A stretch of 64,000 bases of DNA from Pedobacter psychrotolerans (GTDB lineage: Bacteria > Bacteroidota > Bacteroidia > Sphingobacteriales > Sphingobacteriaceae): assembly GCF_004340665.1 (NCBI RefSeq), contig NZ_SLWO01000005.1:248001-312000 (forward strand), read 5' to 3'. The position numbers and the translations under genes are program-made. The first letter of the stretch is position 1, and the number at the start of each line of letters is the position of its first letter. Below, piece by piece: positions 46,999 through 56,402 of the stretch. The notes under the pieces were generated by a model. The model was not told the origin of the DNA. It worked only from the letters and a program-made list of their open reading frames with translations, and did not search any database.

Positions 46999-49449
46999 AT
47001 GAAAGTACTCAAATTCGGTGGCACATCCGTAGGTTCGGCCGAGAACATTAAAACGCTACTTAATATAGTAGCCAAAGAAAAATTACAAAGCAATCCGGTA
47101 GTTGTATTATCGGCAATGAGTGGTGTAACCAACCTGCTTACTGATATGGCAGAGCGGGCTGAACGCGGAGAAGATTATGATGCTTCTTTAAAAGAAATAG
47201 AAGCGAAACATTTTGCGGTGATCCGTTCGCTTTTACCAGCAGCAGCGCAAAACCCGGTATTTACCCGTTTAAAGATCTTCTTTAATGAATTGGAAGATTT
47301 ATTACAAGCGGTTAGCAATTTGCGAGAATTGAGTTTGCAAACCAAAGATCAGATTCTGAGTTATGGCGAACGTTGTTCTTCATTTATGATTGCACATATT
47401 GCTGCTCAAAATATCAGCAATGCAGTTTACGTAAACGGTGCAGAGTTAATTAAAACCGACAGTAATTTCGGGCAGGCTAAGGTAGACACCGATTTAACAG
47501 AGATATTAATCAATGATTTCTATCAGAACAATAAGGAAAAGGTACTTTTTGTTACCGGATTCATTGCCAGCAATGCAGCAGGAAGAGTAACCACTTTAGG
47601 CCGTGGCGGTTCTGATTATACGGCTGCAGTTTGGGGCTCAGCTTTAAATGCTGAAGAAATTGAAATCTGGACTGATGTAAACGGCATGATGACTGCTGAT
47701 CCTCGTATTGTTAAAAAAGCATTCTCGCTACCAGAACTGAGTTATACTGAAGCAATGGAATTGAGTTATTTTGGCGCAAAGGTGATTTATCCGCCAACGA
47801 TGATTCCTGCTTTCATGAAGAAAATTCCTATTGTTATTAAAAATACCTTCGAGCCTGATTTCGGTGGAACTTATATTAAAAGTGATGTCAAAACATCCAG
47901 CCTTCCTATAAAAGGCATTTCATCTATTGATCACATCAGCATCATCAACCTTACGGGAAGCGGTATGGTTGGAAAAGCTGGCTTTAGTGGACGATTATTT
48001 TCCTTGCTTTCCCGAGAACAGATTAATGTGGTGTTGATTACCCAATCTTCATCAGAACATAGTATCACTTTTGCTGTTAAACCAACTGATGCCGGACAAG
48101 CAATTGCTTTAATTAAAAAAGAGTTTGAACTGGAATTAGATGCCAATAAACTGGCTTTACCAGAGGTGGAAAACAACCTGGCAGTTTTGGCCATTGTAGG
48201 TGAAAACATGAAACATACGCCAGGAATGAGTGGACGTTTATTTGGTGCTTTAGGCCGTAACGGAATCAACGTGAGGGCAATTGCACAAGGGTCTTCAGAA
48301 TACAATATTTCTGTAATCATCAGTGCCGCTGATTTATCTAAAGCAGTTAATGCCGTTCACGATGCCTTTTTTACAGATTTAAAAAGAACGCTGAATATCT
48401 TCTGCCTCGGAACTGGAAATATCGGCAAAACGCTGTTTAACCAGCTGAAAGAACAAATGCCTTTTCTTGCCGAGAATAATGATTTACAGGTAAAAGTAAC
48501 CGGCATTTGTAATACCCGTAAAATGGTGTTTAATGCAGATGGTTTATCGCTGGAAAATTGGGAAACCGTTTTAAATGAAAATGGCGAACAGGCAGATCTG
48601 GCTGGCTTCGTTGCTAAAATGAAGGCGATGAATTTGCCAAACTGTGTATTTGTAGATAATACCGCAGCAGAAACACCTATTGAATTTTATCAGGGTGTTT
48701 TTGAAAGTAGCATTTCTGTAGTTACCTGCAATAAGAAAGGAAATTCTGCAGATTTCGCCCAATACAAATCATTTAAAGATACTGCCCGTAAGTTTGGCGT
48801 AGATTTTTATTATGAAACAAACGTTGGTGCAGGCTTACCAATCATCCGGACGCTAAAAGAATTGATGATGAGTGGCGATAAAGTAGCACGTATTGAAGCC
48901 ATATTATCGGGTACAATCTCTTACATCTTTAATAATTTTAAAGATGAGGCTGGTTTTTATGAAACTGTTAAAGAAGCACAGAAGTTAGGTTATACTGAGC
49001 CCGATCCAAGGGATGATTTGAATGGAAAAGATTTTATGCGTAAAATGTTAATTCTTGCCCGTGATGCAGGTTATCCATTAGAAGCAGCCGATGTAAAAAT
49101 TGATAATATTTTACCTGAGGCTTGTCTAAATGCTACATCTGTAGAAGATTTTTATGCTGAATTACAAAAGAACGCAGCCTATTTTGAAGATTTAAAAAAT
49201 CAGGCGGCCAACACTGGGAAGGTTTTACGTTACATCGGAAAACTGGAAGATGGAAATGTTGAAATCAGTTTGCAGATGGTAGATGACAGTCACCCTTTCT
49301 ACATGCTTTCCGGAAGCGATAATATCATTTCGTTCACCACAGATCGGTATAAATCCCGTCCATTAGTGGTGAAAGGTCCGGGAGCTGGCGCAGAAGTGAC
49401 CGCAGCAGGGGTTTTTGCAGATATTATAAATGTGGGTTCAGTAAACTAG
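46999..49449 (+). CDS. thrA: Bifunctional aspartate kinase / homoserine dehydrogenase I
   Basis: Catalyses the first and third steps from aspartate to homoserine. The kinase domain begins KFGGTSVG at residues 4-11. Two ACT regulatory domains lie about 310-450, including IKGISSIDHISIINLTGSGM and LAVLAIVGENMKHTPGMSGR. The dehydrogenase half starts at the Rossmann motif FCLGTGNIGKT near 468 and includes ETNVGAGLPIIRTLKELM and ILSGTISYIFN. 816 residues, close to E. coli ThrA (820). The ACT domains predict threonine feedback inhibition; the upstream attenuator adds transcriptional control. First gene of thrABC. Confidence 0.98.
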   Translation: MKVLKFGGTSVGSAENIKTLLNIVAKEKLQSNPVVVLSAMSGVTNLLTDMAERAERGEDYDASLKEIEAKHFAVIRSLLPAAAQNPVFTRLKIFFNELEDLLQAVSNLRELSLQTKDQILSYGERCSSFMIAHIAAQNISNAVYVNGAELIKTDSNFGQAKVDTDLTEILINDFYQNNKEKVLFVTGFIASNAAGRVTTLGRGGSDYTAAVWGSALNAEEIEIWTDVNGMMTADPRIVKKAFSLPELSYTEAMELSYFGAKVIYPPTMIPAFMKKIPIVIKNTFEPDFGGTYIKSDVKTSSLPIKGISSIDHISIINLTGSGMVGKAGFSGRLFSLLSREQINVVLITQSSSEHSITFAVKPTDAGQAIALIKKEFELELDANKLALPEVENNLAVLAIVGENMKHTPGMSGRLFGALGRNGINVRAIAQGSSEYNISVIISAADLSKAVNAVHDAFFTDLKRTLNIFCLGTGNIGKTLFNQLKEQMPFLAENNDLQVKVTGICNTRKMVFNADGLSLENWETVLNENGEQADLAGFVAKMKAMNLPNCVFVDNTAAETPIEFYQGVFESSISVVTCNKKGNSADFAQYKSFKDTARKFGVDFYYETNVGAGLPIIRTLKELMMSGDKVARIEAILSGTISYIFNNFKDEAGFYETVKEAQKLGYTEPDPRDDLNGKDFMRKMLILARDAGYPLEAADVKIDNILPEACLNATSVEDFYAELQKNAAYFEDLKNQAANTGKVLRYIGKLEDGNVEISLQMVDDSHPFYMLSGSDNIISFTTDRYKSRPLVVKGPGAGAEVTAAGVFADIINVGSVN

Positions 49450-49540
49450 CAGAAATTTAGTTGATTATTAACAAAAAATAAATTCAAGTGATTGCAAGTT
49501 TTGACTCAGATCTTGATAATCACTAGCTGATTCATTAAAA

Positions 49541-50473
49541 ATGAAAGATAGTATAAAAGTTTTCGCTCCCGCCACTGTAGCCAATGTTGTTTGTGGTTTC
49601 GACGTATTGGGTTTCGCTGTAAATCAACCTGGAGATGAAGTTGAAATGCGTCTAACTAATACTCCAGGTGTAGTAATCAAAAGTATTAGCGGTGATGATG
49701 GACGTTTACCATTGGATGCTGCAAAAAATACTGTAAGTGCCAGTGTGCAACATTACCTGCAACATGTAAACCGTTTAGATGTTGGTGTTGAAATTGAATT
49801 GCACAAAAAAATGCCCATTGGTAGTGGGTTGGGCTCTAGCTCAGCCAGTACTGTTGCTGGTTTATATGCCATCAATAAATTAATGGGTGATTTGCTAACT
49901 GCAAAAGAACTGGTTCCTTTTGCCATGAAGGGTGAAGAACTTGCCTGCGGCTATGGCCATGCAGATAATGTTGCACCAGCCATTTTGGGTGGCTTTGTTT
50001 TGATTAGAAGTTACGAGCCTCTTGATGTAATTTCATTGCCAACCCCAGCCGGAATGTATGCCGCAATTGTTTATCCGGAGGTTGATGTTCCAACAAAAGA
50101 TGCCCGTCAGATGATTCGCAGTAAGGTACTTTTAAAAGATGCCGTAACCCAATGGGGAAATGTAGCAGGTTTAGTGAGTGGCTTATTTATGAATGATTTT
50201 GACTTAATCGGTCGCAGTATGAAGGATGTTCTTGTTGAGCCTACCCGCTCCATTCTAATCCCTGGATTCGAAGAAATGAGAGCCATTGCAATGGAAAATG
50301 GTGCAATAGGTTTTGGCATTTCGGGTTCTGGTCCTTCTGTATTTGCTTTAACAAAAGATGAAGAAACCGCAAAGAAAATCACCAAAGCACAACAACAATA
50401 TCTACATAAAATTAACATCAATAGCAAAGCCTACGTTTCTTCGGTTAATGCCGAGGGGCCAAGAGTATTGTGA
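49541..50473 (+). CDS. thrB: Homoserine kinase
   Basis: GHMP kinase that phosphorylates homoserine. The ATP-binding loop PIGSGLGSSSAST is at about residues 92-104, preceded by VFAPATVANVVCGFDVLGFAVN at the N-terminus, a family signature; GFGISGSGPSVFAL near 265 is the third GHMP motif. 310 residues. 91 nt after thrA and 88 nt before thrC. Confidence 0.98.
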   Translation: MKDSIKVFAPATVANVVCGFDVLGFAVNQPGDEVEMRLTNTPGVVIKSISGDDGRLPLDAAKNTVSASVQHYLQHVNRLDVGVEIELHKKMPIGSGLGSSSASTVAGLYAINKLMGDLLTAKELVPFAMKGEELACGYGHADNVAPAILGGFVLIRSYEPLDVISLPTPAGMYAAIVYPEVDVPTKDARQMIRSKVLLKDAVTQWGNVAGLVSGLFMNDFDLIGRSMKDVLVEPTRSILIPGFEEMRAIAMENGAIGFGISGSGPSVFALTKDEETAKKITKAQQQYLHKININSKAYVSSVNAEGPRVL

Positions 50474-50561
50474 ACGAAGAATGAAAAGGATTAGAAGATT
50501 ACTTCAGCAACCTAGCAACCATACAACTTACCAGCTCATCGACCACACAACTTAACCAACC

Positions 50562-51869
50562 ATGATATTATATTCAACCAATAATAAAGATTTACGTGTT
50601 TCCTTTAAAGAAGCTGTTTTTAATAGCATGCCTAAGGATAAAGGTTTATACATGCCCGTAGAAATACCAACATTAGATGCAGATTTTATTCAAAATATTG
50701 AGCAATATTCTTTACCAGAGATTGCTTACAAAGTTGCCTCTACCCTACTAAAGGATGAAATTCCAGCCGAAGATTTAAAGGCTTTAATTGAAGACGCCAT
50801 TAATTTTGATGCACCTGCGGTAAAACTTGATGATCAAACCTTTGTGTTGGAACTTTTCCATGGTCCATCATTAGCTTTTAAAGATTTTGGTGCCCGTTTT
50901 ATGAGCCGGATAATGGCCTATTTTCTGAAAGATGGCGAACAGCTATTGGATGTTTTAGTGGCTACCTCTGGCGATACTGGCGGCGCAGTAGCTTTAGGCT
51001 TTTTAGGCGTACCCAATACCAGAGTGACTATTCTTTATCCAGAGGGAAAAGTGAGTCCGATACAAGAGCTACAACTGACCACAAATGGAAACAACATCAG
51101 GGCTATTGAAGTAAAAGGTACTTTTGATGATTGCCAAGCTTTGGTTAAACAAGCCTTTGCTGATCCGGAACTCAATAGTAAATTCAGATTAACTTCTGCC
51201 AACTCCATTAATATTTCAAGGTTAATTCCACAAACCTTTTATTATTTCAATACTTATGCACAATTGAAAAAACAAGGTATCCAAGATGTGATCTTTTCTG
51301 TTCCAAGTGGAAATTTTGGCAATATTGGCGCAGGCTTACTGGCTTACAAACTTGGTTTGCCCGTAAAACAATTTATCGCAGCAACTAACATCAATGATAC
51401 CGTTCCCCGTTTTCTGGAAAGTGGGATCTATCAAACGCGACCATCTTCACAAACCTATTCTAATGCCATGGATGTGGGTGCCCCAAGTAACTGGATTCGC
51501 ATCATGGATTTATTTAATCAGGATGTAGATACCTTGAAAAAAGTGGTTACTTCTTATCGTTTTAATGATGAGGAAACGCTCGAAGGCATTAAAGATCTAG
51601 ATGAGAGACTAAATTATGTTGCTTGTCCCCACACTGCGATTGCTTATTTAGCTGTTGAAAAATATAGAAAAGAAAATCCAGCAGAAAATAGTGCTGCCGT
51701 ATTCTTATCTACTGCTCATGCCTGTAAGTTTCCTGATATTTTCCCTGCAGATATTGCTGCTAAAATTGATATCCCTGAACAGGTTACGGCTTTGGAAAGT
51801 CTCCCTAAGCATGCCGATCAATTGGAGGCAGATTTTGATGGATTTAAAAAATATTTATTGAATAACTAA
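50562..51869 (+). CDS. thrC: Threonine synthase
   Basis: PLP enzyme that converts O-phosphohomoserine to threonine. The N-terminal dimer segment SFKEAVFNSMPKDKGLYMPVEIP, the PLP lysine in SLAFKDFGARFM (about K107), VATSGDTGGAVALGF and VPSGNFGNIGAGLLAYKLGLP all match. 435 residues, class as in E. coli. Last gene of thrABC; a set of hairpins lies just downstream. Confidence 0.98.
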   Translation: MILYSTNNKDLRVSFKEAVFNSMPKDKGLYMPVEIPTLDADFIQNIEQYSLPEIAYKVASTLLKDEIPAEDLKALIEDAINFDAPAVKLDDQTFVLELFHGPSLAFKDFGARFMSRIMAYFLKDGEQLLDVLVATSGDTGGAVALGFLGVPNTRVTILYPEGKVSPIQELQLTTNGNNIRAIEVKGTFDDCQALVKQAFADPELNSKFRLTSANSINISRLIPQTFYYFNTYAQLKKQGIQDVIFSVPSGNFGNIGAGLLAYKLGLPVKQFIAATNINDTVPRFLESGIYQTRPSSQTYSNAMDVGAPSNWIRIMDLFNQDVDTLKKVVTSYRFNDEETLEGIKDLDERLNYVACPHTAIAYLAVEKYRKENPAENSAAVFLSTAHACKFPDIFPADIAAKIDIPEQVTALESLPKHADQLEADFDGFKKYLLNN

Positions 51870-51882
51870 TTCTTAGTTGGTC

Positions 51883-51981
51883 GGGATTTATAATCCCAAT
51901 CTATTTTCATTAAGTTTTATAAAACTTAAAAAGTGGATTTGAAATCCACAGTGTTATAAGTCCGGAAAAAATTTCCGGACT
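51883..51981. repeat. Cluster of four palindromes upstream of the RAYT gene
   Basis: In order: GGGATT-TAT-AATCCC (51883-51897), a perfect 18-nt palindrome TAAGTTTTATAAAACTTA (51911-51928), GTGGATTT-G-AAATCCAC (51933-51949), and AGTCCGGAAA-AAA-TTTCCGGACT (51959-51981). The last one shares its AGTCCGG-AAAAA core with the hairpin downstream of the transposase gene. One of them may double as the thrC terminator, but no long T-run follows. Confidence 0.75.
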
Positions 51982-52034
51982 AGCCCATCTAAAGAAAAGT
52001 TTTAAATCCTTTAATCAATATCTTATATTTATTA

Positions 52035-52577
52035 ATGGGTTTCAAATATAAGGTAGCCGATGATAACGGCATTTATTTCATTACAACTACGGTTGTCAAT
52101 TGGATTGATGTTTTCACCAGAAAAGAACTTGCAGAAGTAGTCATAGAAAGTCTTAAATACTGCCAGAAAGATAAAGGATTAATTATTTACGCATGGTGTT
52201 TAATGCCTAGTCATTTACACATGATGGTCAGTGCTGATGAAGGAAATAAACTTCCGGATATTATACGTGACTTCAAAAAATTTACCTCCCGAAAAATTAC
52301 ATCAACGATTAAAGACATCAATGAAAACAGAGATTGGATGCTTAACAAATTTTCATTTGCTGCCAAAATTCATGCTAAAAGCGACGAATTTAAGTTTTGG
52401 CAAGATGGCTACCATCCAATCTCCGTAGAAACCAATCTTTTTAAAGAACAAAAACTAGATTATATTCATAACAATCCTGTGAAAGCAGGAATTGTATATG
52501 AACCAGAACATTATATTTATAGCTCTGCTATTAACTATAGTAACGGAATGGGCCTGATTGAAGTTGTTTATTTATAG
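52035..52577 (+). CDS. REP-associated tyrosine transposase (RAYT)
   Basis: A 180-residue Y1 (HUH-type) transposase relative. The HUH motif is H60-L-H62 in WCLMPSHLHMMV, and the candidate catalytic tyrosine is Y143 in KLDYIHNNPVKAGIV, the hallmark helix of RAYTs. Such domesticated transposases act on REP hairpins and usually occur as single copies. Here the gene is bracketed by hairpins with a shared AGTCCGG core, the expected partner sequences. Confidence 0.9.
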   Translation: MGFKYKVADDNGIYFITTTVVNWIDVFTRKELAEVVIESLKYCQKDKGLIIYAWCLMPSHLHMMVSADEGNKLPDIIRDFKKFTSRKITSTIKDINENRDWMLNKFSFAAKIHAKSDEFKFWQDGYHPISVETNLFKEQKLDYIHNNPVKAGIVYEPEHYIYSSAINYSNGMGLIEVVYL

Positions 52578-52583
52578 GCTTAA

Positions 52584-52622
52584 TATAAGAAAGTCCGGAA
52601 AAAACTCCCGGACTTTCTTATA
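52584..52622. repeat. REP-like hairpin downstream of the RAYT gene
   Basis: Perfect 15-bp arms (TATAAGAAAGTCCGG and its complement at 52608-52622) around a 9-nt A-rich loop. Its core matches the hairpin at 51959-51981. It may also terminate the convergent MFS gene. Confidence 0.8.
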
Positions 52623-52652
52623 AATATTTAGATTTATAGGCTTTCAGCAACA

Positions 52653-54077
52653 TTAATGTCCGCCCTTAACACTAGTCTGCTCAATTCCTTTAAGGTGTTT
52701 TGTACAATAAATACCAAAGTATAAAATAAACAAATAACAAACCAAAGGAAGGATAAAAGAGTGATGCACCCCGATCTGATCTGCAACAGCTCCCTGAACC
52801 AATGGTAGAACTGCTCCACCAAGAATTGCCATGACCAATAATGAAGATCCCTGACTTGTATAAACACCTAATTTCGCAATCGACAGTGTGTAGATGTTAG
52901 AAAACATAATGGAGTTGAAAATTCCAATCCCTAAAACACTATACATGGCCAGTTCGCCTTTATTTACCATCACTGAAATTAAAAGCAGTACATTAATGGT
53001 AGAGAAGATTGCCAAAGTTCTTGCTGGAGCTGATTTACCCACCAGGAATCCAATAAAGTTTAATCCAATAAAAACAAGAAAGAAACTGATCTGTGCGAAG
53101 GTTAAATCTACAATGCTAAAAATTAGGGCAAAAACTAATATTGCCGTACCTAACATATATATAATTTTTTTCGCCTGACTTAATGAATGGTTTAGAGAGA
53201 TGGAACCTACAAATCGCCCAATCATTGCGCCACCCCAGTATAGCGATAAATAATTTTTACTGATTGCTTCCTCTAATCCACTGATTTCCGGTAGATGTAA
53301 GAAACTGATGATAAAACTACCAACAGCAACCTCAGCACCAACGTAACAAAAAAGCGCAACGATACCTCTGGTTAAATGTGGAAATTTTAAAACCCCTAAA
53401 CCTTTGGCTTGCTCTTCCTCTTCAGGCTTAAATGAAGGTAATTTTACATAGAAAATTAATAAACCTACCAGAAGTAATATGCCTGCGAAGATTAAATAGG
53501 GAATTCTTGTGGCGGAAGCACTGAAGCTCCCATCAGACGCAGAAAAGAATTCAAAGATAAGGTGACCACCTAAAATCGGTGCAATAGTGGTCCCAAAGGC
53601 ATTAAAAGCTTGTGTTAAATTTAATCTGCTTGAAGCACTATCTTCTGGACCTAACAACGAAACATAGGCATTTGCAGTAATCTGCAATACGGTAAAACCA
53701 AGCCCTAAAACAAATAATGCACCCAAAAATAAGGGATAGATAGAATAAGTTGCCGCCGGGAAAAAGAGTGCACAACCTATAGCAGCAAGCACAATTCCAA
53801 AGAGTATTCCTTTCTTATATCCCACTTTATTAATGGGATCACCTTTGACGTATGAAATTAAAAAATAAATTAATGAGCCAACAAAATATGCGCCGAAGAA
53901 GCTGAACTGTACCAGCATTGATTCAAAAAAAGTCAGACTAAAAAGCTTCTTTAAGTAGGGAATCAGAATATCGTTCATGCAGGTGATAAATCCCCACATA
54001 AAAAACAAAAGGGTAATGGTAATGAGCGGAACGGTGTAATTAGATTTTGGTTTCGTTTCTGAAAATTTGGTGTCCAT
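52653..54077 (-). CDS. Sugar MFS transporter, FucP/GluP type
   Basis: A 474-residue, 12-helix major facilitator protein. The first helix region LLFFMWGFITCMNDILIPYLK, with an Asn-Asp pair, is characteristic of the FucP/glucose-galactose-fucose proton symporters, as is GLGFTVLQITANAYVSLLGP. It should import a hexose across the inner membrane. The exact sugar is undetermined and no catabolic genes adjoin it. About 330 nt of upstream sequence (54078-54409) shows no gene; it holds only the terminator at 54373. Confidence 0.94.
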   Translation of the reverse strand: MDTKFSETKPKSNYTVPLITITLLFFMWGFITCMNDILIPYLKKLFSLTFFESMLVQFSFFGAYFVGSLIYFLISYVKGDPINKVGYKKGILFGIVLAAIGCALFFPAATYSIYPLFLGALFVLGLGFTVLQITANAYVSLLGPEDSASSRLNLTQAFNAFGTTIAPILGGHLIFEFFSASDGSFSASATRIPYLIFAGILLLVGLLIFYVKLPSFKPEEEEQAKGLGVLKFPHLTRGIVALFCYVGAEVAVGSFIISFLHLPEISGLEEAISKNYLSLYWGGAMIGRFVGSISLNHSLSQAKKIIYMLGTAILVFALIFSIVDLTFAQISFFLVFIGLNFIGFLVGKSAPARTLAIFSTINVLLLISVMVNKGELAMYSVLGIGIFNSIMFSNIYTLSIAKLGVYTSQGSSLLVMAILGGAVLPLVQGAVADQIGVHHSFILPLVCYLFILYFGIYCTKHLKGIEQTSVKGGH

Positions 54078-54372
54078 TGTGTATATAAAAATTAAACAAC
54101 TTAAAATCCAGACACAATTGTAGTATGTCCAATTTTAATTGACCAAAGAAACGGTTTTTTCGGTTTTTAGAGCGGTGTATCATATAAAAGTTATAACAGT
54201 CATCAAGACGCATATTATTCACCAGAAGACATCAAACAAACTATATATCAATGCCTTAAAGTAAAACGATTTATGAATAGTACTTTGCAGATAAAAAAGG
54301 TAGATTTAAAATATGACTTTCATATTTCATACAATAAGAGGTATTTGAAAATATAGACGTTAACAAAACAAG

Positions 54373-54400
54373 AAAGGCTGGATTTTGGATCCAGCCTTTT
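54373..54400 (-). terminator. Terminator of the 139-aa exported protein gene
   Basis: Stem AAAGGCTGGA / TCCAGCCTTT with a 7-nt loop, 10 nt past the stop at 54410; T-rich tract on the minus strand beyond it. Confidence 0.7.
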
Positions 54401-54409
54401 ACTCATTTT

Positions 54410-54829
54410 TTACTTTGCACTTCGAGATTTTAATGATTGGATCTCCTGTCTTAATGCCTCAATCTGCAGTTGCTGGTCTTTTATACTACCAACAAGCAGG
54501 GGGATTAAACTTTCATAGTCGACTTTGGTTATCGTAGCAGATCTATAAGCATTTTTACCTGCCGCATAATCTTTAGCCTGAACAGTTACCAATTCAGGAA
54601 CATTTGTTTTGGCATCCGCTCCAATAAAACCATATTGTGGTCTTGCAGATATTTTTAATTTTTCAGCCCAGGTTTTATCGTAGTTAAAACTAACTGGTTG
54701 AAGTTTTGAAACCAGTTCAAGAGAATTATTAACTGGCTTTACATTATCTTGTGTTACTTCCTGTGCACGGATTTGTGATGATGCGACAATTAAGAATGCC
54801 GCAAATGAAAATGAAATTGCTCGTTTCAT
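54410..54829 (-). CDS. Exported protein with intramolecular-chaperone (peptidase S74)-like domain
   Basis: A 139-residue protein: signal peptide (AAFLIVASSQIRAQ), then a short domain resembling the S74 chaperone module seen at the end of phage tail fibres and many Bacteroidota surface proteins (LELVSKLQPVSFNYD, PQYGFIGADAKTNVPELV, VDYESLIPLLVGSIKDQQLQIEALRQEIQSLK). The last 30 residues form a coiled-coil. Unlike tail fibres it is not appended to anything, so it may trimerise by itself or be a truncated form. No phage genes are near. Confidence 0.75.
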   Translation of the reverse strand: MKRAISFSFAAFLIVASSQIRAQEVTQDNVKPVNNSLELVSKLQPVSFNYDKTWAEKLKISARPQYGFIGADAKTNVPELVTVQAKDYAAGKNAYRSATITKVDYESLIPLLVGSIKDQQLQIEALRQEIQSLKSRSAK

Positions 54830-54908
54830 ATGATTATAAATTTAGATTAAAAGAAAATTGCCACAACGCAAGAAAGCGATGCTGATTGAAAACTAGAGTA
54901 TGGTACAA

Positions 54909-55211
54909 TTATGCTAATGGTGGTGGAGTCAATACCTCGGGAAAGTAGGTCATTTTAAAAGAATGATCAGGAATAAGGAGTTTCTTATCGGTCACAAAAA
55001 ACAATCCAGCTTGTGGATCGGAATAAAAATGATTCGCTAAATATTCAGATTCTATCTTTTTTTCCTCTTTTTCTGTAGCATCATCATTAACAGATGAATA
55101 CTCTATTTCAGCAGTTGAATACCTTAAATACGATACTGCATTGCTTACTTTGAGAAATAAAGTAGCAGCTATGCAGATGATTAGTAGATATTTAAAACTG
55201 ATTAAATTCAT
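54909..55211 (-). CDS. Hypothetical small membrane-anchored protein
   Basis: A 100-residue protein with one N-terminal hydrophobic segment (about 6-26), an acidic middle (NDDATEKEEKKIESEY), and a C-terminus ending FPEVLTPPPLA. I do not recognise a family by name, although short proteins with this TPPP-type ending recur in Sphingobacteriaceae. Small, but the composition is consistent with a real exported protein. Confidence 0.55.
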   Translation of the reverse strand: MNLISFKYLLIICIAATLFLKVSNAVSYLRYSTAEIEYSSVNDDATEKEEKKIESEYLANHFYSDPQAGLFFVTDKKLLIPDHSFKMTYFPEVLTPPPLA

Positions 55212-55297
55212 TGCTACAAATATAAGTTGTACAATCTGTTTAACAATTTATTGGCGTTAAAGTTCTGTCAGAATTTTGTTAACCAAACAGTAGTTAT

Positions 55298-56251
55298 TTA
55301 AAAAATTGCTTTTGCAATCTGCTTCGTTTGCTCTGGTCTACCCATGGTATAAAAATGCAATACCGGTGCACCAAAGTCCATCAATTCTTTACACTGCTTA
55401 ATCATCGCTTCCGTTCCAATTTCTTTTGCTTCAGCATTGCTCTTTGCATGCGACAAGGCATCAGTTAATTCATCTGGCAGGTCTATATGGAAAATTTTAG
55501 GTAATACGTTTAGTTGCGTTAAAGTACTAATAGGCTTTAAACCTGGGATAATTGGCACATTGATATCGTTTTCTCTACATTTTTTCACGAAATCAAAGTA
55601 CTTCTGGTTATCAAAAAACATTTGAGTTACAATAAATTCTGCCCCCATATCTACCTTTTTTTTCAGGTATTTAAAATCAGCATTTAAGTTTGGTGCTTCA
55701 AAATGTTTTTCCGGATATCCGGCAACGCCAATGCAAAAATCACTCTTGAAAGTCTCAATATCTTCATGCAAAAATTTGCCTTCATTGTGGTTTTTTATAT
55801 GCTGAATGAGATCTGTAGCGTAACAATGGCCACCTTTTGTAGGGATGAAAGAATGATCGGCAGCACGGGCATCACCACGTAATGCCAAAACATTATCAAT
55901 ACCTAAAAACTGCAGATCGATTAACGCATTTTCGGTTTCTTCCTTAGTAAAACCACCACAAATTAAATGTGGTACTGCATCAATTTTATACTTATGAATA
56001 ATTGCCGCACAAATGGCAATGGTACCAGGTCGTTTTCGGTAAGATACTTTTTGCAGCAATCCATTATCCTGCTCCTTGTAAATATAATCTTCCCTTAAGG
56101 AGGTAACATCAATAAAAGGAGGATTAAATTCCAGCAAGGGATCAATAGCATCATAAATCCATTGGATACTCTGGCCTTTAATTGGCGGTAGCAATTCGAA
56201 AGAGAATAAGGTTTTACCCTTAGCATTTTTAATGTGGTCTACAATTTTCAT
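55298..56251 (-). CDS. metF: 5,10-methylenetetrahydrofolate reductase
   Basis: FAD enzyme making 5-methyltetrahydrofolate, the methyl donor for MetH. The TIM-barrel N-terminus FSFELLPP, the LALRGD motif (GIDNVLALRGDARAADHSF), FCIGVAGYPEKH and AEFIVTQMFFD are diagnostic. 317 residues. It follows metH on the same strand after a 151-nt gap occupied by a word dyad, so supply and use of methyl-THF are encoded together under the SAM riboswitch. Confidence 0.97.
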   Translation of the reverse strand: MKIVDHIKNAKGKTLFSFELLPPIKGQSIQWIYDAIDPLLEFNPPFIDVTSLREDYIYKEQDNGLLQKVSYRKRPGTIAICAAIIHKYKIDAVPHLICGGFTKEETENALIDLQFLGIDNVLALRGDARAADHSFIPTKGGHCYATDLIQHIKNHNEGKFLHEDIETFKSDFCIGVAGYPEKHFEAPNLNADFKYLKKKVDMGAEFIVTQMFFDNQKYFDFVKKCRENDINVPIIPGLKPISTLTQLNVLPKIFHIDLPDELTDALSHAKSNAEAKEIGTEAMIKQCKELMDFGAPVLHFYTMGRPEQTKQIAKAIF

Positions 56252-56257
56252 TTTAGG

Positions 56258-56400
56258 TTGAAGGTTGCGGGTTAAAAGTTTAGATGCTTATTTAACCAGC
56301 TTTTGATAATAATTTATAAATCCATTTATAATTTTCGTGTGGTTTCCAGTTTCATTAATGTGGCCTTTAATACACCACACCAATAACCTGCAACCTGCAA
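56258..56400. repeat. word dyad in the metH-metF gap
   Basis: Left words GGTTGAAGGTTGCGGGTTAA and right words AACCTGCAACCTGCAAC in opposite orientation, about 80 nt apart. The middle of the gap is featureless. Confidence 0.65.
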
Positions 56401-56402
56401 CT

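Noticed and set aside
47931..48320. 129-codon minus-strand ORF inside thrA
   Set aside because: It is a shadow of the conserved ACT-domain coding sequence of thrA.
54410..54829. Prophage tail-fibre fragment
   Set aside because: S74-like chaperone domains are widespread in Bacteroidota surface proteins, and no phage genes are present.
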